A stretch of 64,000 bases of DNA from Streptomyces phaeofaciens (GCF_014648915.1 NZ_BMSA01000003.1:372001-436000), one strand, 5' to 3'. Positions 46,666 to 55,766 are shown, counted from the stretch's first letter. A program made the numbers and translations. The notes: generated by a model not told the origin, from the sequence alone.

Positions 46666-48431
46666 GCCTCGCCGACACCGTGGCCCACCTCTCCCCCGAG
46701 CGCTGGGAGCAGGCCAACCGGCAACTGGTCCGCAAAGCCCTCGCGGAGTTCGCCCACGAGCGCCTGATCACCCCGCAGAAGGAGGGCGAGCGGTACGTCG
46801 TCCGCAGCGACGACGGCCTGACGGCCTACCGCTTCACCGCCGTCCGCCGCGCCCTGGACCACTGGCAGGTGGACGCCGGCTCGATCACCCGTACCCGCGA
46901 CGGGGCCGAACTCCCGCTCGCCGCACTGGACTTCTTCATCGAGCTGAAGCAGGCCCTCGGCCTGAGCGACGCGATCCTGCCGGTGTACCTGGAGGAGATC
47001 TCCTCCACCCTCTCCGGCACCTGCTACAAGCTCACCAAGCCGCCGATCACCTCGGCGGAGCTGGTGCGGAGCGGTTTCCAGGCCATCGAGACCGGGATGA
47101 CCGAGGGCCACCCCTGCTTCGTCGCCAACAACGGCCGGCTCGGCTTCGGTGTCCACGAGTACCTGTCGTACGCCCCGGAGACGGCGAGCCCCGTCCGGCT
47201 GGTGTGGCTGGCCGCGCACCGGTCCCGGGCGGCGTTCACGGCGGGGGTCGGGATCGCGTACGAGTCCTTCGTGCGGGAGGAACTGGGCGAGGAGACGGTC
47301 GAGCGGTTCGACGCGGTCCTGCGCGGGCAGAACCTCGACCCCGCCGACTACCTCCTCATCCCCGTCCACCCCTGGCAGTGGTGGAACAAGCTCACCGTCA
47401 CCTTCGCCGCCGAGATCGCGCGCAGGAACCTGGTGTGCCTGGGCGAGGGCGACGACGAGTACCTGGCCCAGCAGTCCATCCGCACCTTCTTCAACCGCTC
47501 GCACCCCGAGAAGCACTACGTGAAGACGGCCCTGTCCGTCCTCAACATGGGCTTCATGCGCGGCCTCTCGGCGGCGTACATGGAGGCGACCCCGGCGATC
47601 AACGACTGGCTGGCCCAGCTGATCGAGAACGACCCGGTGCTGAAGTCCACCGGTCTGTCGATCATCCGGGAGCGGGCGGCCGTCGGCTACCGGCACCTGG
47701 AGTACGAGGCGGCCACGGACCGCTACTCGCCGTACCGCAAGATGCTGGCCGCGCTGTGGCGGGAGAGCCCGGTCCCCTCCCTCGGGGACGGCGAGGCGCT
47801 CGCCACCATGGCCTCGCTGGTCCATGTGGACCACGAGGGGAGGTCGGTGGCCGGCGCGCTGGTCGAGCGGTCGGGCCTGGCCCCGACCGAGTGGCTGCGC
47901 ACCTACCTCCAGGCCTACTACACGCCGCTGCTGCACAGCTTCTACGCCTACGACCTGGTGTTCATGCCGCACGGCGAGAACACGATCCTGGTCCTTCGGG
48001 ACGGCGTGGTGCGGCGGGCGATCTACAAGGACATCGCCGAGGAGATCGCGGTCATGGACCCGGACGCGGTGCTGCCGCCCGAGGTCCGGCGGATCCGTGT
48101 CGAGGTCCCCGAGGACAAGAAGCTGCTGTCCATCTTCACGGACGTCTTCGACTGCTTCTTCCGCTTCCTCGCGGCCGCCCTGGCCGACGAGGGGATCCTG
48201 GCCGAGGACGACTTCTGGCGCACGGTCGCCGAGGTCACCCGCGCCTACCAGGAGGCGCACCCCGAGCTGGCCGAGAAGTTCCGCCAGTACGACATGTTCG
48301 CCCCCGAGTTCGCCCTGTCCTGCCTGAACCGGCTCCAGCTGCGCAACAACGAGCAGATGGTGGACCTGTCGGACCCGGCCGGCGCCCTCCAGCTGATCGG
48401 CACCCTGAAGAATCCCGTCGCAGGGTTCTGA
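46662..48431 (+). CDS. desD: NIS synthetase DesD (desferrioxamine assembly)
   Basis: 589 residues, ATG 46662. It is an IucA/IucC-type NRPS-independent siderophore synthetase: GHPCFVANNGRLGFG (substrate/ATP site), IPVHPWQWWNK, then KTALSVLNMGFMRGLS and a C-terminal FhuF-like region with LVFMPHGENTILVLR. It ATP-dependently oligomerises and cyclises hydroxysuccinylcadaverine to desferrioxamines. Last gene of desABCD, followed at once by a strong terminator. Confidence 0.95.
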   Translation: MSLADTVAHLSPERWEQANRQLVRKALAEFAHERLITPQKEGERYVVRSDDGLTAYRFTAVRRALDHWQVDAGSITRTRDGAELPLAALDFFIELKQALGLSDAILPVYLEEISSTLSGTCYKLTKPPITSAELVRSGFQAIETGMTEGHPCFVANNGRLGFGVHEYLSYAPETASPVRLVWLAAHRSRAAFTAGVGIAYESFVREELGEETVERFDAVLRGQNLDPADYLLIPVHPWQWWNKLTVTFAAEIARRNLVCLGEGDDEYLAQQSIRTFFNRSHPEKHYVKTALSVLNMGFMRGLSAAYMEATPAINDWLAQLIENDPVLKSTGLSIIRERAAVGYRHLEYEAATDRYSPYRKMLAALWRESPVPSLGDGEALATMASLVHVDHEGRSVAGALVERSGLAPTEWLRTYLQAYYTPLLHSFYAYDLVFMPHGENTILVLRDGVVRRAIYKDIAEEIAVMDPDAVLPPEVRRIRVEVPEDKKLLSIFTDVFDCFFRFLAAALADEGILAEDDFWRTVAEVTRAYQEAHPELAEKFRQYDMFAPEFALSCLNRLQLRNNEQMVDLSDPAGALQLIGTLKNPVAGF

Positions 48432-48440
48432 TCAAGACAG

Positions 48441-48477
48441 ACGGGCTCCCCCGGGTACGGTCCCCGGGGGAGCCCGT
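48441..48477 (+). terminator. terminator of desABCD
   Basis: A perfect 15-bp stem (48441-48455 with 48463-48477, arm ACGGGCTCCCCCGGG) and a 7-base loop starting ten bases after the desD stop, followed by CGTCGTCTTTGG. Confidence 0.9.
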
Positions 48478-48501
48478 CGTCGTCTTTGGAACAATCGTCC
48501 C

Positions 48502-49380
48502 ATGGCGGAAATCCTTCAGAAGGACGGCACATGGGTCTTCGACGGGGACGCGCTGCGGCTGACACCCGGGCGGGACAAGGGCGTCGGACTGCTGCGCAGG
48601 GAACTGGGTGAACTGGTCGTCCCGCTCGGGGCGTTGGCCGGGATCTCGTTCGAACAGGGCAAGAAGACCGGGCGGCTGAGGCTGCGCCTGCGGGACGGCG
48701 CCGATCCGTTGCTGCACGCGACCGGCGGGCGGCTGACCGAGCCGCACGACCCGTACCAGCTGATCGTGGAGTCCGACCGGTACGGGGTCGCCGAGTACTT
48801 CGTGGACGAGGTGCGCCACGCGCTGATGCTGGACCAGGTGCCGGCCGGTCCGGTGGACGCGTATCTGCTGCCCGGGCCGGCCGTGCCGCTGGCCTGCTCC
48901 GCCGGGGACGGCACGGCCGGCTTCGACGGCGACCGGGTGCGCCTGGAGTGGAACTGGAAGACGGAGGACGCCAAGGCATCCGCCGGGGCCCGCACGATCG
49001 CCGTCGAGGAGATCACCGCGGTCGAGTGGCAGCCGGCCGTGGGCCTGGAGAACGGCCATCTGCGGTTCACCGTGCGGCACGCGCCCACGAAGGCCCCGCC
49101 GAAGTACGACCCGCACGCCGTGGAGCTGTGGGGCTTCAAGAAGGACCCGCTGATGGCACTGGTCGCGGCGGCCGTGCAGGCCCGGCTGCCGCACCCGGCC
49201 GCACCGCCCGAGGACGCCGTGCGGCCGCTGCCGGGTCCCGTGGCGGACGGGCCGCCGCCCGCGGCCGGCCACGACGCGCTGCTGCGGCGGCTGCGGGAGC
49301 TGGGCGAGCTGCACCGGGAGGGGATCCTGACGGACGACGAGTTCACGATGGCCAAACAGGCGGTCCTGCGACAGCTGTGA
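48502..49380 (+). CDS. DUF4429 and SHOCT domain protein
   Basis: 292 residues, ATG 48502. Two copies of a DUF4429-like beta module: DGTWVFDGDALRLTPG with GRLRLRLRDGADP, and again GTAGFDGDRVRLEWNWK with HLRFTVRH. Residues about 262-292 form a SHOCT tail (LLRRLRELGELHREGILTDDEFTMAKQAVL). Function is unknown; SHOCT modules mediate oligomerisation. No signal peptide, so cytoplasmic. It is convergent with the phosphatase gene across a strong hairpin. Confidence 0.82.
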   Translation: MAEILQKDGTWVFDGDALRLTPGRDKGVGLLRRELGELVVPLGALAGISFEQGKKTGRLRLRLRDGADPLLHATGGRLTEPHDPYQLIVESDRYGVAEYFVDEVRHALMLDQVPAGPVDAYLLPGPAVPLACSAGDGTAGFDGDRVRLEWNWKTEDAKASAGARTIAVEEITAVEWQPAVGLENGHLRFTVRHAPTKAPPKYDPHAVELWGFKKDPLMALVAAAVQARLPHPAAPPEDAVRPLPGPVADGPPPAAGHDALLRRLRELGELHREGILTDDEFTMAKQAVLRQL

Positions 49381-49398
49381 GGACCGCCTGCCCGTCAC

Positions 49399-49425
49399 CC
49401 GCGCGCCCGCCTCCCGGGCGCGCGG
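49399..49425. terminator. hairpin between convergent genes
   Basis: CCGCGCGCCCG (49399-49409) pairs with CGGGCGCGCGG (49415-49425) across a 5-base loop. It can serve both the DUF4429 gene and the minus-strand metallophosphoesterase gene. Confidence 0.75.
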
Positions 49426-49431
49426 TGGTGC

Positions 49432-51021
49432 CTACTTCGCCCTGCGCGCCACCGTGAAGTGGTCGATCCGGTCACCGGTCTCGGCGATGCCCTGGACCGT
49501 CAGGGTGGTGTGGTGGCCCTTCGGCGCGGGGGTGACGTCCACGCGCAGGAAGGAGTAGTTCAGGTAGCGGACGCGCGACCAGGTGACGGTCTCGTTCTGC
49601 TTGCCGCCCTTGAGGTTGACGAAGGAGGCCACGGACTCGACCTCGTTCTCGTGGCCCTCGTAGGAGTCCGGGGCGGTGAAGGAGTACAGGCTGCGGCCGG
49701 CCGCCCCCGCCGTCACATAGACGACCCCCTCGGTCTCCGGGTACGCCGTGCCGCCGATCGGGAGCTTCTTGGTGACCTGGCCGCCCTTGATCACGTCGGT
49801 GCGCTCGTACTGGTGGTTGTGGCCGTTGATGACCAGGTCCACCTGGTACGTGTCGAACAGCGGCACCCACTCCTGGCGCACACCGCCCTCCGAGGCGTGC
49901 GCGGTGGAGGTGCAGTAGGCGCAGTGGTGGAAGAAGACGACGACGAAGTCGATGTCCTTCGAGGCGCGGAACTTCTTCAGCTGCGCCTCGAGCCACGTGG
50001 TCTGGGTGCCGCCGGAGATGCCGAGGTTGGCCGGGATCTCGAAGGACACGTCGTTGGGGTCCAGCGAGATGATCGCCGTGTTCCCGTGGACGAAGGAGTA
50101 GACGCCCGGGAGGTTGGCCTTGTCGGGGCCGTTGTCCGGGAGGTTCCAGCGGGCCTCCTCGCCGCCGTAGCCGTTGGGCGAGTACCAGGCCTCCATGTCG
50201 TGGTTGCCGTACGACACCATCCACGGCACGGACTTGGCGACGGACTCGGTCTGGGCGAGGAACTGGTCCCAGGTGCGCGCGTCGAAGACGGTGTCGGAGG
50301 TCTTGCCCTGGCCGGCCGGGTCGGCGTAGGCGATGTCGCCGGCGTGCAGGTGGAAGGCCGGGTTCTGGCCGAGGATCAGGCTGTCGTTGGCCAGGGCGTG
50401 GTAGCTGACGCCCTGGTCGCCGAAGGCGGTGAAGGTGAAGGGCTCCTTGTGGGCGGGGGCGGTGGTGAAGGTGCCCAGGGTGCCCAGCAGGTGCGCCTCG
50501 GCCGGGTCGAAGCCCTGGTGGCCGACGCCGTAGTAGTACGTCCTGCCCGGCCGCAGGTGGGTGAGCGCGGCGTGCAGGTAGTACTGGGTGTGGTCGCCGC
50601 TCGCGCCGACACCGGCCGGGGTGTGGAGCGTGCGCACCTCCGCCTCGATCTTGCGGGAGAGGTCCCAGGGGTGGGCGCCGATCCGGATGAAGGGCTTCTG
50701 CACGGCGACCGGCACCTGCCACGAGACGGTGATCTCGGTGCGGGGGTCGTTGCCGTAGGCGAGGTGGCGGCCGAAGGGGGCGACGAACGCGCCGTCGACG
50801 CTCTCGGTGCGGGCGGCGGTGCCGGTGCCCGTGACGGTTCCGGGGACGGCCTGGGCGGTGGCGCCCGTGACGAAGGCGCCGCCCGCGACGGCGCCCAGGG
50901 TGACCGCCCCGCCCCTGATCATCGTCCGGCGGGAGAATCGTGCGCGCAGGTACTCGTGCTGCTCGGCCATGCTCATGCGCGCGGCGAGCTCGTCGGGTAC
51001 GCCCATGCGAGGTGTGTCCAT
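49432..51021 (-). CDS. Tat-exported purple acid phosphatase-like metallophosphoesterase
   Basis: 529 residues, start at 51021. The twin-arginine signal SRRTMIRGGAVTLGAVAGGA lies about 30 residues in. A fibronectin-like N-terminal domain (ITVSWQVPVAVQKPFIRIG) precedes the dimetal phosphoesterase: FTAFGDQGV, LHAGDIAYAD, SYGNHDMEAWY, VVFFHHCAYC and INGHNHQYERTD, giving the expected Asp, Asn and His ligands. It is probably a secreted phosphomonoesterase with Fe/Zn or Fe/Mn. The gene is monocistronic and divergent from the small glmS-linked gene. Confidence 0.9.
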   Translation of the reverse strand: MDTPRMGVPDELAARMSMAEQHEYLRARFSRRTMIRGGAVTLGAVAGGAFVTGATAQAVPGTVTGTGTAARTESVDGAFVAPFGRHLAYGNDPRTEITVSWQVPVAVQKPFIRIGAHPWDLSRKIEAEVRTLHTPAGVGASGDHTQYYLHAALTHLRPGRTYYYGVGHQGFDPAEAHLLGTLGTFTTAPAHKEPFTFTAFGDQGVSYHALANDSLILGQNPAFHLHAGDIAYADPAGQGKTSDTVFDARTWDQFLAQTESVAKSVPWMVSYGNHDMEAWYSPNGYGGEEARWNLPDNGPDKANLPGVYSFVHGNTAIISLDPNDVSFEIPANLGISGGTQTTWLEAQLKKFRASKDIDFVVVFFHHCAYCTSTAHASEGGVRQEWVPLFDTYQVDLVINGHNHQYERTDVIKGGQVTKKLPIGGTAYPETEGVVYVTAGAAGRSLYSFTAPDSYEGHENEVESVASFVNLKGGKQNETVTWSRVRYLNYSFLRVDVTPAPKGHHTTLTVQGIAETGDRIDHFTVARRAK

Positions 51022-51192
51022 GACGTCTGAAACTCGTCGCCTCGGGCGACGGGGCGCAAGACGCCATATGGACGGTTCGCGAACAGGCGCTCATAACACA
51101 TTCAATGTTGTCCCAAGGACCCTTAACAGGGTGCTGCCCGAAATCGGGCAGGATTCTTGCGAAACCGGCTTCGGTACCTCAGGATCTACCGG

Positions 51193-51450
51193 GTGCACGA
51201 CGAACTCGTTGATCATCTGATGCGGTCCACGCCCCTCCAGCGGGGCGAGGCGCTGCGGGTGATCCAGGACGTGCTCGCCTATTTCGACGAGACGACCGAG
51301 GACTACGTCCGTCGCCGCCACCGCGAACTCCAGGCCCAGGGCCTGGTGAACGCGGAGATCTTCGAACGGATCGAGGCGGACCTGAAATACCGTGCGGTGG
51401 CCCCGCCCGAGCTCACGCTCCGGCAGCTGCGGCGCATCGTCTACGGGTGA
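51193..51450 (+). CDS. small conserved protein next to glmS
   Basis: 85 residues from GTG 51193, eight bases after AGGA; a TTG at 51157 would add 12 residues but has no ribosome site. It is charged and helical: HDELVDHLMRSTPLQRGEALRVIQDVL and DYVRRRHRELQAQGL, ending LRQLRRIVYG. No domain recognised. It ends 40 bases before glmS, likely co-transcribed, which suggests a link with amino-sugar supply or a regulator, unproven. Confidence 0.7.
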   Translation: MHDELVDHLMRSTPLQRGEALRVIQDVLAYFDETTEDYVRRRHRELQAQGLVNAEIFERIEADLKYRAVAPPELTLRQLRRIVYG

Positions 51451-51490
51451 ATCACCCACGGGTGACCAGAAAGCTTGGGGATACGTATAT

Positions 51491-53308
51491 ATGTGCGGAA
51501 TCGTCGGATACATCGGGAAGCGTGATGTGGCTCCGCTGCTGCTGGAGGGTCTCCAGCGGCTGGAGTACCGCGGCTACGACTCCGCGGGCATCGTCGTCAC
51601 CTCCCCGAAGACCGCCGGCCTGAAGATGGTCAAGGCCAAGGGCCGGGTCCGTGACCTGGAGGCCAAGGTCCCGGCGCGATTCAAGGGCACCACCGGCATC
51701 GCCCACACCCGCTGGGCCACCCACGGCGCCCCCTCCGACGTGAACGCCCACCCGCACATGTCGGCCGACAACGACGTCGCCGTCGTGCACAACGGCATCA
51801 TCGACAACGCCTCCGACCTGCGCCGCAAGCTGGAGGCGGACGGCGTCGAGTTCCTCTCCGAGACGGACACCGAGGTCCTCGTCCACCTCATCGCCCGCTC
51901 CCAGGCGGAGACCCTCGAGGAGAAGGTCCGCCAGGCCCTGCGGGTCGTCGAGGGCACGTACGGCATCGCCGTCATGCACGCCGACTTCTCGGACCGGATC
52001 GTCGTCGCCCGCAACGGCTCCCCGGTCGTCCTCGGCATCGGCGAGAAGGAGATGTTCGTCGCCTCGGACATCGCCGCGCTGGTCGCCCACACCCGCCAGA
52101 TCGTCACGCTCGACGACGGCGAGATGGCCACCCTCAAGGCCGACGACTTCCGCACCTACACCACCGAGGGCACCCGCACGACGGCCGAGCCCACCACCGT
52201 GGAGTGGGAGGCCGCCTCGTACGACATGGGCGGCCACGACACCTACATGCACAAGGAGATCCACGAGCAGGCCGACGCCGTGGACCGCGTGCTGCGCGGC
52301 CGCATCGACGACCGCTTCTCCACCGTGCACCTCGGCGGGCTGAACCTGGACGCCCGGGAGGCCCGCCAGATCCGCCGGGTGAAGATCCTCGGCTGCGGCA
52401 CCTCGTACCACGCGGGCATGATCGGCGCCCAGATGATCGAGGAGCTGGCCCGGATCCCCGCGGACGCCGAGCCGGCGTCGGAGTTCCGCTACCGCAACGC
52501 GGTCGTCGACCCCGACACCCTCTACATCGCCGTCTCCCAGTCGGGTGAGACCTACGACGTGCTGGCGGCCGTCCAGGAGCTGAAGCGCAAGGGCGCCCGG
52601 GTCCTCGGTGTCGTCAACGTGGTCGGCTCGGCGATCGCCCGCGAGGCGGACGGCGGCGTGTACGTGCACGCCGGTCCCGAGGTGTGCGTCGTCTCGACGA
52701 AGTGCTTCACCAACACCACCGTCGCCTTCGCGCTGCTCGCCCTGCACCTCGGCCGCACCCGCGACCTCTCGGTCCGCGACGGCAAGCGGATCATCGAGGG
52801 CCTGCGCAAGCTGCCCGGCCAGATCGCCGAGATCATGGAGCAGGAGGCGGAGATCCAGAAGCTGGCCGACGAGCTGGCCGAGGCCCGCTCGATGCTCTTC
52901 ATCGGCCGCGTCCGGGGCTACCCGGTCGCCCGTGAGGCCTCCCTGAAGCTCAAGGAGGTCTCCTACATCCACGCCGAGGCGTACCCGGCCTCCGAACTGA
53001 AGCACGGCCCGCTGGCCCTCATCGAGCCCGCGCTGCCGACGGTCGCGATCGTCCCGAACGACGACCTGCTGGAGAAGAACCGCGCGGCCCTGGAGGAGAT
53101 CAAGGCCCGCAGTGGCCGGATCATCGCGGTCGCGCACCAGGAGCAGGAGAAGGCCGACCGCACCATCCTGGTCCCGAAGAACGAGGACGAGCTGGACCCG
53201 ATCCTCATGGGCATCCCGCTCCAGCTCCTCGCCTACTACACGGCGAAGGCCCTGGGCCGGGACATCGACAAGCCGCGCAACCTGGCGAAGTCGGTCACGG
53301 TCGAGTAG
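51491..53308 (+). CDS. glmS: glutamine-fructose-6-phosphate aminotransferase
   Basis: 605 residues from ATG 51491 so that the N-terminus is Met-Cys; the Cys is exposed by Met removal as the glutaminase nucleophile (CGIVGYIG). The glutaminase domain runs to about 240 (TRWATHGAPSDVNAHPH, HNGIIDN). Two SIS domains follow (ILGCGTSYHAGMIG, SQSGETYDVLAAV, and SEL KHGPLALIE). It makes glucosamine-6-phosphate for peptidoglycan. Streptomyces often has two glmS genes; which this is cannot be told here. No glmS ribozyme is apparent upstream. Confidence 0.95.
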   Translation: MCGIVGYIGKRDVAPLLLEGLQRLEYRGYDSAGIVVTSPKTAGLKMVKAKGRVRDLEAKVPARFKGTTGIAHTRWATHGAPSDVNAHPHMSADNDVAVVHNGIIDNASDLRRKLEADGVEFLSETDTEVLVHLIARSQAETLEEKVRQALRVVEGTYGIAVMHADFSDRIVVARNGSPVVLGIGEKEMFVASDIAALVAHTRQIVTLDDGEMATLKADDFRTYTTEGTRTTAEPTTVEWEAASYDMGGHDTYMHKEIHEQADAVDRVLRGRIDDRFSTVHLGGLNLDAREARQIRRVKILGCGTSYHAGMIGAQMIEELARIPADAEPASEFRYRNAVVDPDTLYIAVSQSGETYDVLAAVQELKRKGARVLGVVNVVGSAIAREADGGVYVHAGPEVCVVSTKCFTNTTVAFALLALHLGRTRDLSVRDGKRIIEGLRKLPGQIAEIMEQEAEIQKLADELAEARSMLFIGRVRGYPVAREASLKLKEVSYIHAEAYPASELKHGPLALIEPALPTVAIVPNDDLLEKNRAALEEIKARSGRIIAVAHQEQEKADRTILVPKNEDELDPILMGIPLQLLAYYTAKALGRDIDKPRNLAKSVTVE

Positions 53309-53314
53309 TTCCCC

Positions 53315-53338
53315 CCGGCCGGGGCACGCCCCGGCCGG
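53315..53338. terminator. terminator hairpin 1 after glmS
   Basis: CCGGCCGGGG (53315-53324) pairs with CCCCGGCCGG (53329-53338) across CACG, seven bases past the glmS stop. Confidence 0.8.
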
Positions 53339-53352
53339 CCGGACGCCAGAAC

Positions 53353-53387
53353 GGACCCCTCGTGACGCCACCTGTCACGGGGGGTCC
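53353..53387. terminator. terminator hairpin 2 after glmS
   Basis: GGACCCCTCGTGAC (53353-53366) pairs with GTCACGGGGGGTCC (53374-53387), one wobble, 7-base loop. A tandem hairpin arrangement between convergent genes. Confidence 0.7.
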
Positions 53388-53432
53388 GCTCATGTCGCCG
53401 GGGGAGCCCAACTCCCCGGCCTCGGCTGCCGA

Positions 53433-53996
53433 TCAGCCGGTGGCCGTCACACCCCGGCCGGCAGCCCGTCGCGGAAGTGCCGTGGGCCAGTGGGCCATCG
53501 CGGCCGTCGCCGCGTACCAGGCCGCCGCTCCCGCCGCCACGGCGAACCAGCCGCCGACCTGGGTGAGGGAGTCGCTGTCGGCGAAGCGGGCGACGGCCAT
53601 CAGAACCAGCCCGACGAGGAACAACCCGTAGGTGCCGCGGGTGAGTTGGTCACCGCCGGCGGCGGTCAGGGAGAGCGCCACCAGGGCGAAGAGCAGCAGG
53701 AACAGCCCGGCCGCGTTGTCGGAGACCTGGTTCCCGGCCGAGACGGCCCAGGTGAACCAGAACGCGCCGAGGACGGTGTACGCGGTTCCGTCGGCCGTGT
53801 CGCGGTCGCGGAGGGCGAAGAGGCCGACGACGAACAGCGCGACGCCGCCGACGTAGTGGGCGATGGATACGGCGTCCGCCGCCGTCACGCCGTCGATCAG
53901 GTCGGTGTACCCGAGTCCGAACGCCAACAGGGTGATGCCCAGGGCGAGTCGGCCGACGACGGTGGTGGTGCTTCCCGCAGAGACGTCATTGTCCAC
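53433..53996 (-). CDS. GPR1/FUN34/YaaH-like membrane protein
   Basis: 187 residues with six hydrophobic helices. The pattern GGVALFVVGLFAL, GTAYTVLGAFWFTWA and VGGWFAVAAGAAAWYAATAA matches the acetate/succinate channel family SatP/YaaH. The family's N-terminal NPAPLGL signature is absent; the protein instead starts MDNDVSAGSTTTVVGRLALG. It may therefore be a divergent or non-transporting member. It is preceded by a 7-bp-arm palindrome at 54043-54059. Confidence 0.75.
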   Translation of the reverse strand: MDNDVSAGSTTTVVGRLALGITLLAFGLGYTDLIDGVTAADAVSIAHYVGGVALFVVGLFALRDRDTADGTAYTVLGAFWFTWAVSAGNQVSDNAAGLFLLLFALVALSLTAAGGDQLTRGTYGLFLVGLVLMAVARFADSDSLTQVGGWFAVAAGAAAWYAATAAMAHWPTALPRRAAGRGVTATG

Positions 53997-54042
53997 GGCG
54001 GGCTCCCTTCATACGGTGATGCAGTGCGCGGTGACCGATATA

Positions 54043-54059
54043 TGCCCTTCACAAGGGCA
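54043..54059. promoter_or_regulatory. palindrome upstream of the YaaH-like gene
   Basis: TGCCCTT-CAC-AAGGGCA (54043-54059), 46 bases from the YaaH-like start. It could be an operator or the hairpin terminating the universal stress gene; there is no T-run to decide. Confidence 0.35.
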
Positions 54060-54116
54060 CAAACACCTCCGCGCGCACAACGATTCGCACACCGGACCAA
54101 GGGAATTGAGGAAGCC

Positions 54117-54644
54117 TCAGGGAATCACGATGACGGGCCGCTTCGCCCGCTTGGCGAGCCGCCCCGCGACCGAGCCGAAGATGCGCCCCACGAGGCCGTG
54201 GGTGGAGCCGACGACGATCGCGTCGGCCTCGTACTCGCGCCCCACCTCTTCGAGCTCGTGACAGATGTCACCGCCGCGCTCGACCAGGATCCAGGGCACC
54301 TCGGCCAGGTACTCCGCGCAGGCCAGCTCCAGCCCGAGGACCTCGGTGCGGTGATCGGGCACGTCGACGAAGACCGGCGGCTCGCAGCCCGCCCACACGG
54401 TCGTGGGCAGCCGGTTGGCGACATGGACGATGATCAGGCCCGCGCGGGAACGGTGGGCCATGCCGATGGCGTACGCGAGGGCGCGCTCGCTGGAGGTGGA
54501 GCCGTCGAAACCGACGACCACGCCGTGCTTGAAGGCGGGATCGCAGGTGGGACGTGTCTCTTCCGCCGCCAGGGGCTCGGCCGCCGTGGGGTCGGCGACG
54601 GGCCGCTTGCGGCCTTCGGGTTCGAAGAATTCGTGACCGGCCAT
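54117..54644 (-). CDS. universal stress protein family (UspA)
   Basis: 175 residues from ATG 54644; the frame is open upstream without a ribosome site. The Usp fold is seen as HGVVVGFDGSTSSERALAYA, LIIVHVANRL and the ATP-binding end IVVGSTHGLVGRIFGSVAGRLAKRAKRPVIVIP (split here: GSTHGLVGRIFGS then VAGRLAKRAKRPVIVIP). ATP-binding type Usp. A 40-residue N-terminal extension is specific to this subgroup. Probably monocistronic. Confidence 0.9.
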   Translation of the reverse strand: MAGHEFFEPEGRKRPVADPTAAEPLAAEETRPTCDPAFKHGVVVGFDGSTSSERALAYAIGMAHRSRAGLIIVHVANRLPTTVWAGCEPPVFVDVPDHRTEVLGLELACAEYLAEVPWILVERGGDICHELEEVGREYEADAIVVGSTHGLVGRIFGSVAGRLAKRAKRPVIVIP

Positions 54645-55059
54645 GGCTGTCTCAGCGAATCGATCCTTATGTGGGTTGAACGGCAGTGAGCGGCGGAGCT
54701 GTGTCCGGGAATTGTCTTCCCAACCCCATACCCCCAAGGGTACGGCGCCACGCCTCCACCGCCCAGATCCCGAGCATCCTCGGTGGGGGTTCCAGGGAGC
54801 ATGCACGAGCGGACGCCCGTAACGCAATGGTTGCTGCCCCGTACAGGCGGTTTGCACAGGATGCCCTTACGCCGCCTCGACGGCGCCCTCGATCAGCCTC
54901 CCGGGCACCCGTGCGACCCTCCTCCCGACCCACCTCCCGCCGGCCTCCGGGCGGCGCCGCCGACCGCGCTCCCGCAATCCGGGACGACTCACCGAGTGAC
55001 CGACTGCTCGAACACGCGTTGAACCCCGTGTGCCACCGCCTCGGGGAGGAGCCCGCCAT
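54645..55059. other. gene-free region between usp and the small membrane protein gene
   Basis: 415 bases without a convincing gene; short frames lack ribosome sites. It should contain the divergent promoters. I see no strong repeat or hairpin. Confidence 0.5.
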
Positions 55060-55389
55060 ATGCACACGCCCCGCACCGACCCCGAGAGCCGCCCCGGCGA
55101 CGAACGGTCCACCGACCTGATCCGCTGGGCGGCCTTCAGCTGTGCGCTCGTCCCGGTGGTCCTCCTCTGGTACGGCACCTCGCCGGCCGGGGCAGCCGGC
55201 ACCACCCTCGGCCTGGCCGCCGTCACGGCCGTCTGCCGGCTCCTGCTGCGCCGGTCCGAGCGGTACGCGGCCCGGTTGCTCACCGAGGCGCACGCGCCCT
55301 GCGCGGCCCACCGGGGGCGCCGTCAGAGCACCGGAACGGGGTCCCACCGTGGCGGTCGTCACTCCGGGGGAAACTCACCGGTCGGCTGA
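55060..55389 (+). CDS. small membrane protein upstream of adpA
   Basis: 109 residues from ATG 55060 with GGGGAGGA nine bases upstream. Two hydrophobic helices (LIRWAAFSCALVPVVLLWYG and AAGTTLGLAAVTAVCRLLL) are followed by a basic Arg/His/Gly-rich tail. No family recognised. Gene position just upstream of adpA is conserved in Streptomyces as I recall, but a role is unknown. It ends 377 bases before adpA. Confidence 0.7.
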   Translation: MHTPRTDPESRPGDERSTDLIRWAAFSCALVPVVLLWYGTSPAGAAGTTLGLAAVTAVCRLLLRRSERYAARLLTEAHAPCAAHRGRRQSTGTGSHRGGRHSGGNSPVG

Positions 55390-55766
55390 CCGGTTTTCAC
55401 GCACGCGCACGTTGGTTTTCAGCCAACTTCCGTTCCTTGCGCATCCCTTGCCGTAACCACCCCCCACCCCCCGTCCGACCTGCGAGGAAAGGGCCTCGGG
55501 GACCCTGCGCACCCTACGGGGATTGGCCACCGCGACGAGGCGCACTTCCCTGCACGGCCCACGAGTGCAACGCTTCGTGATCGAATGCTTCACGCCAAGT
55601 TGCCAAGTCGACAATCTGCCGGGTGCTGAACTGGCCACGCCGGCATCACGCGACACAGTAGATTCGATCTTGACTGTCTACGGCGGGGGACTCGTGCAGG
55701 ACCGAGGGGAAACGTGCAGGAGCGACACAACCGAGGAGCCGCGACCACCGAGGGGGGCTTAGCAGT
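55390..55766 (+). promoter_or_regulatory. adpA upstream regulatory region
   Basis: 377 bases without a gene, lower GC than neighbours. adpA promoters in Streptomyces are long and subject to autoregulation and to A-factor-type receptor binding. A plausible AdpA-type site (TGGCGTGAAG on the minus strand, 55588-55597) fits 9 of 10 positions of TGGCSNGWWY. Confidence 0.6.

Noticed and set aside
51451..51490. A glmS ribozyme before glmS
   Set aside because: Only 40 bases lie between the small gene and glmS, too short for the ribozyme core, and it is typical of Firmicutes.
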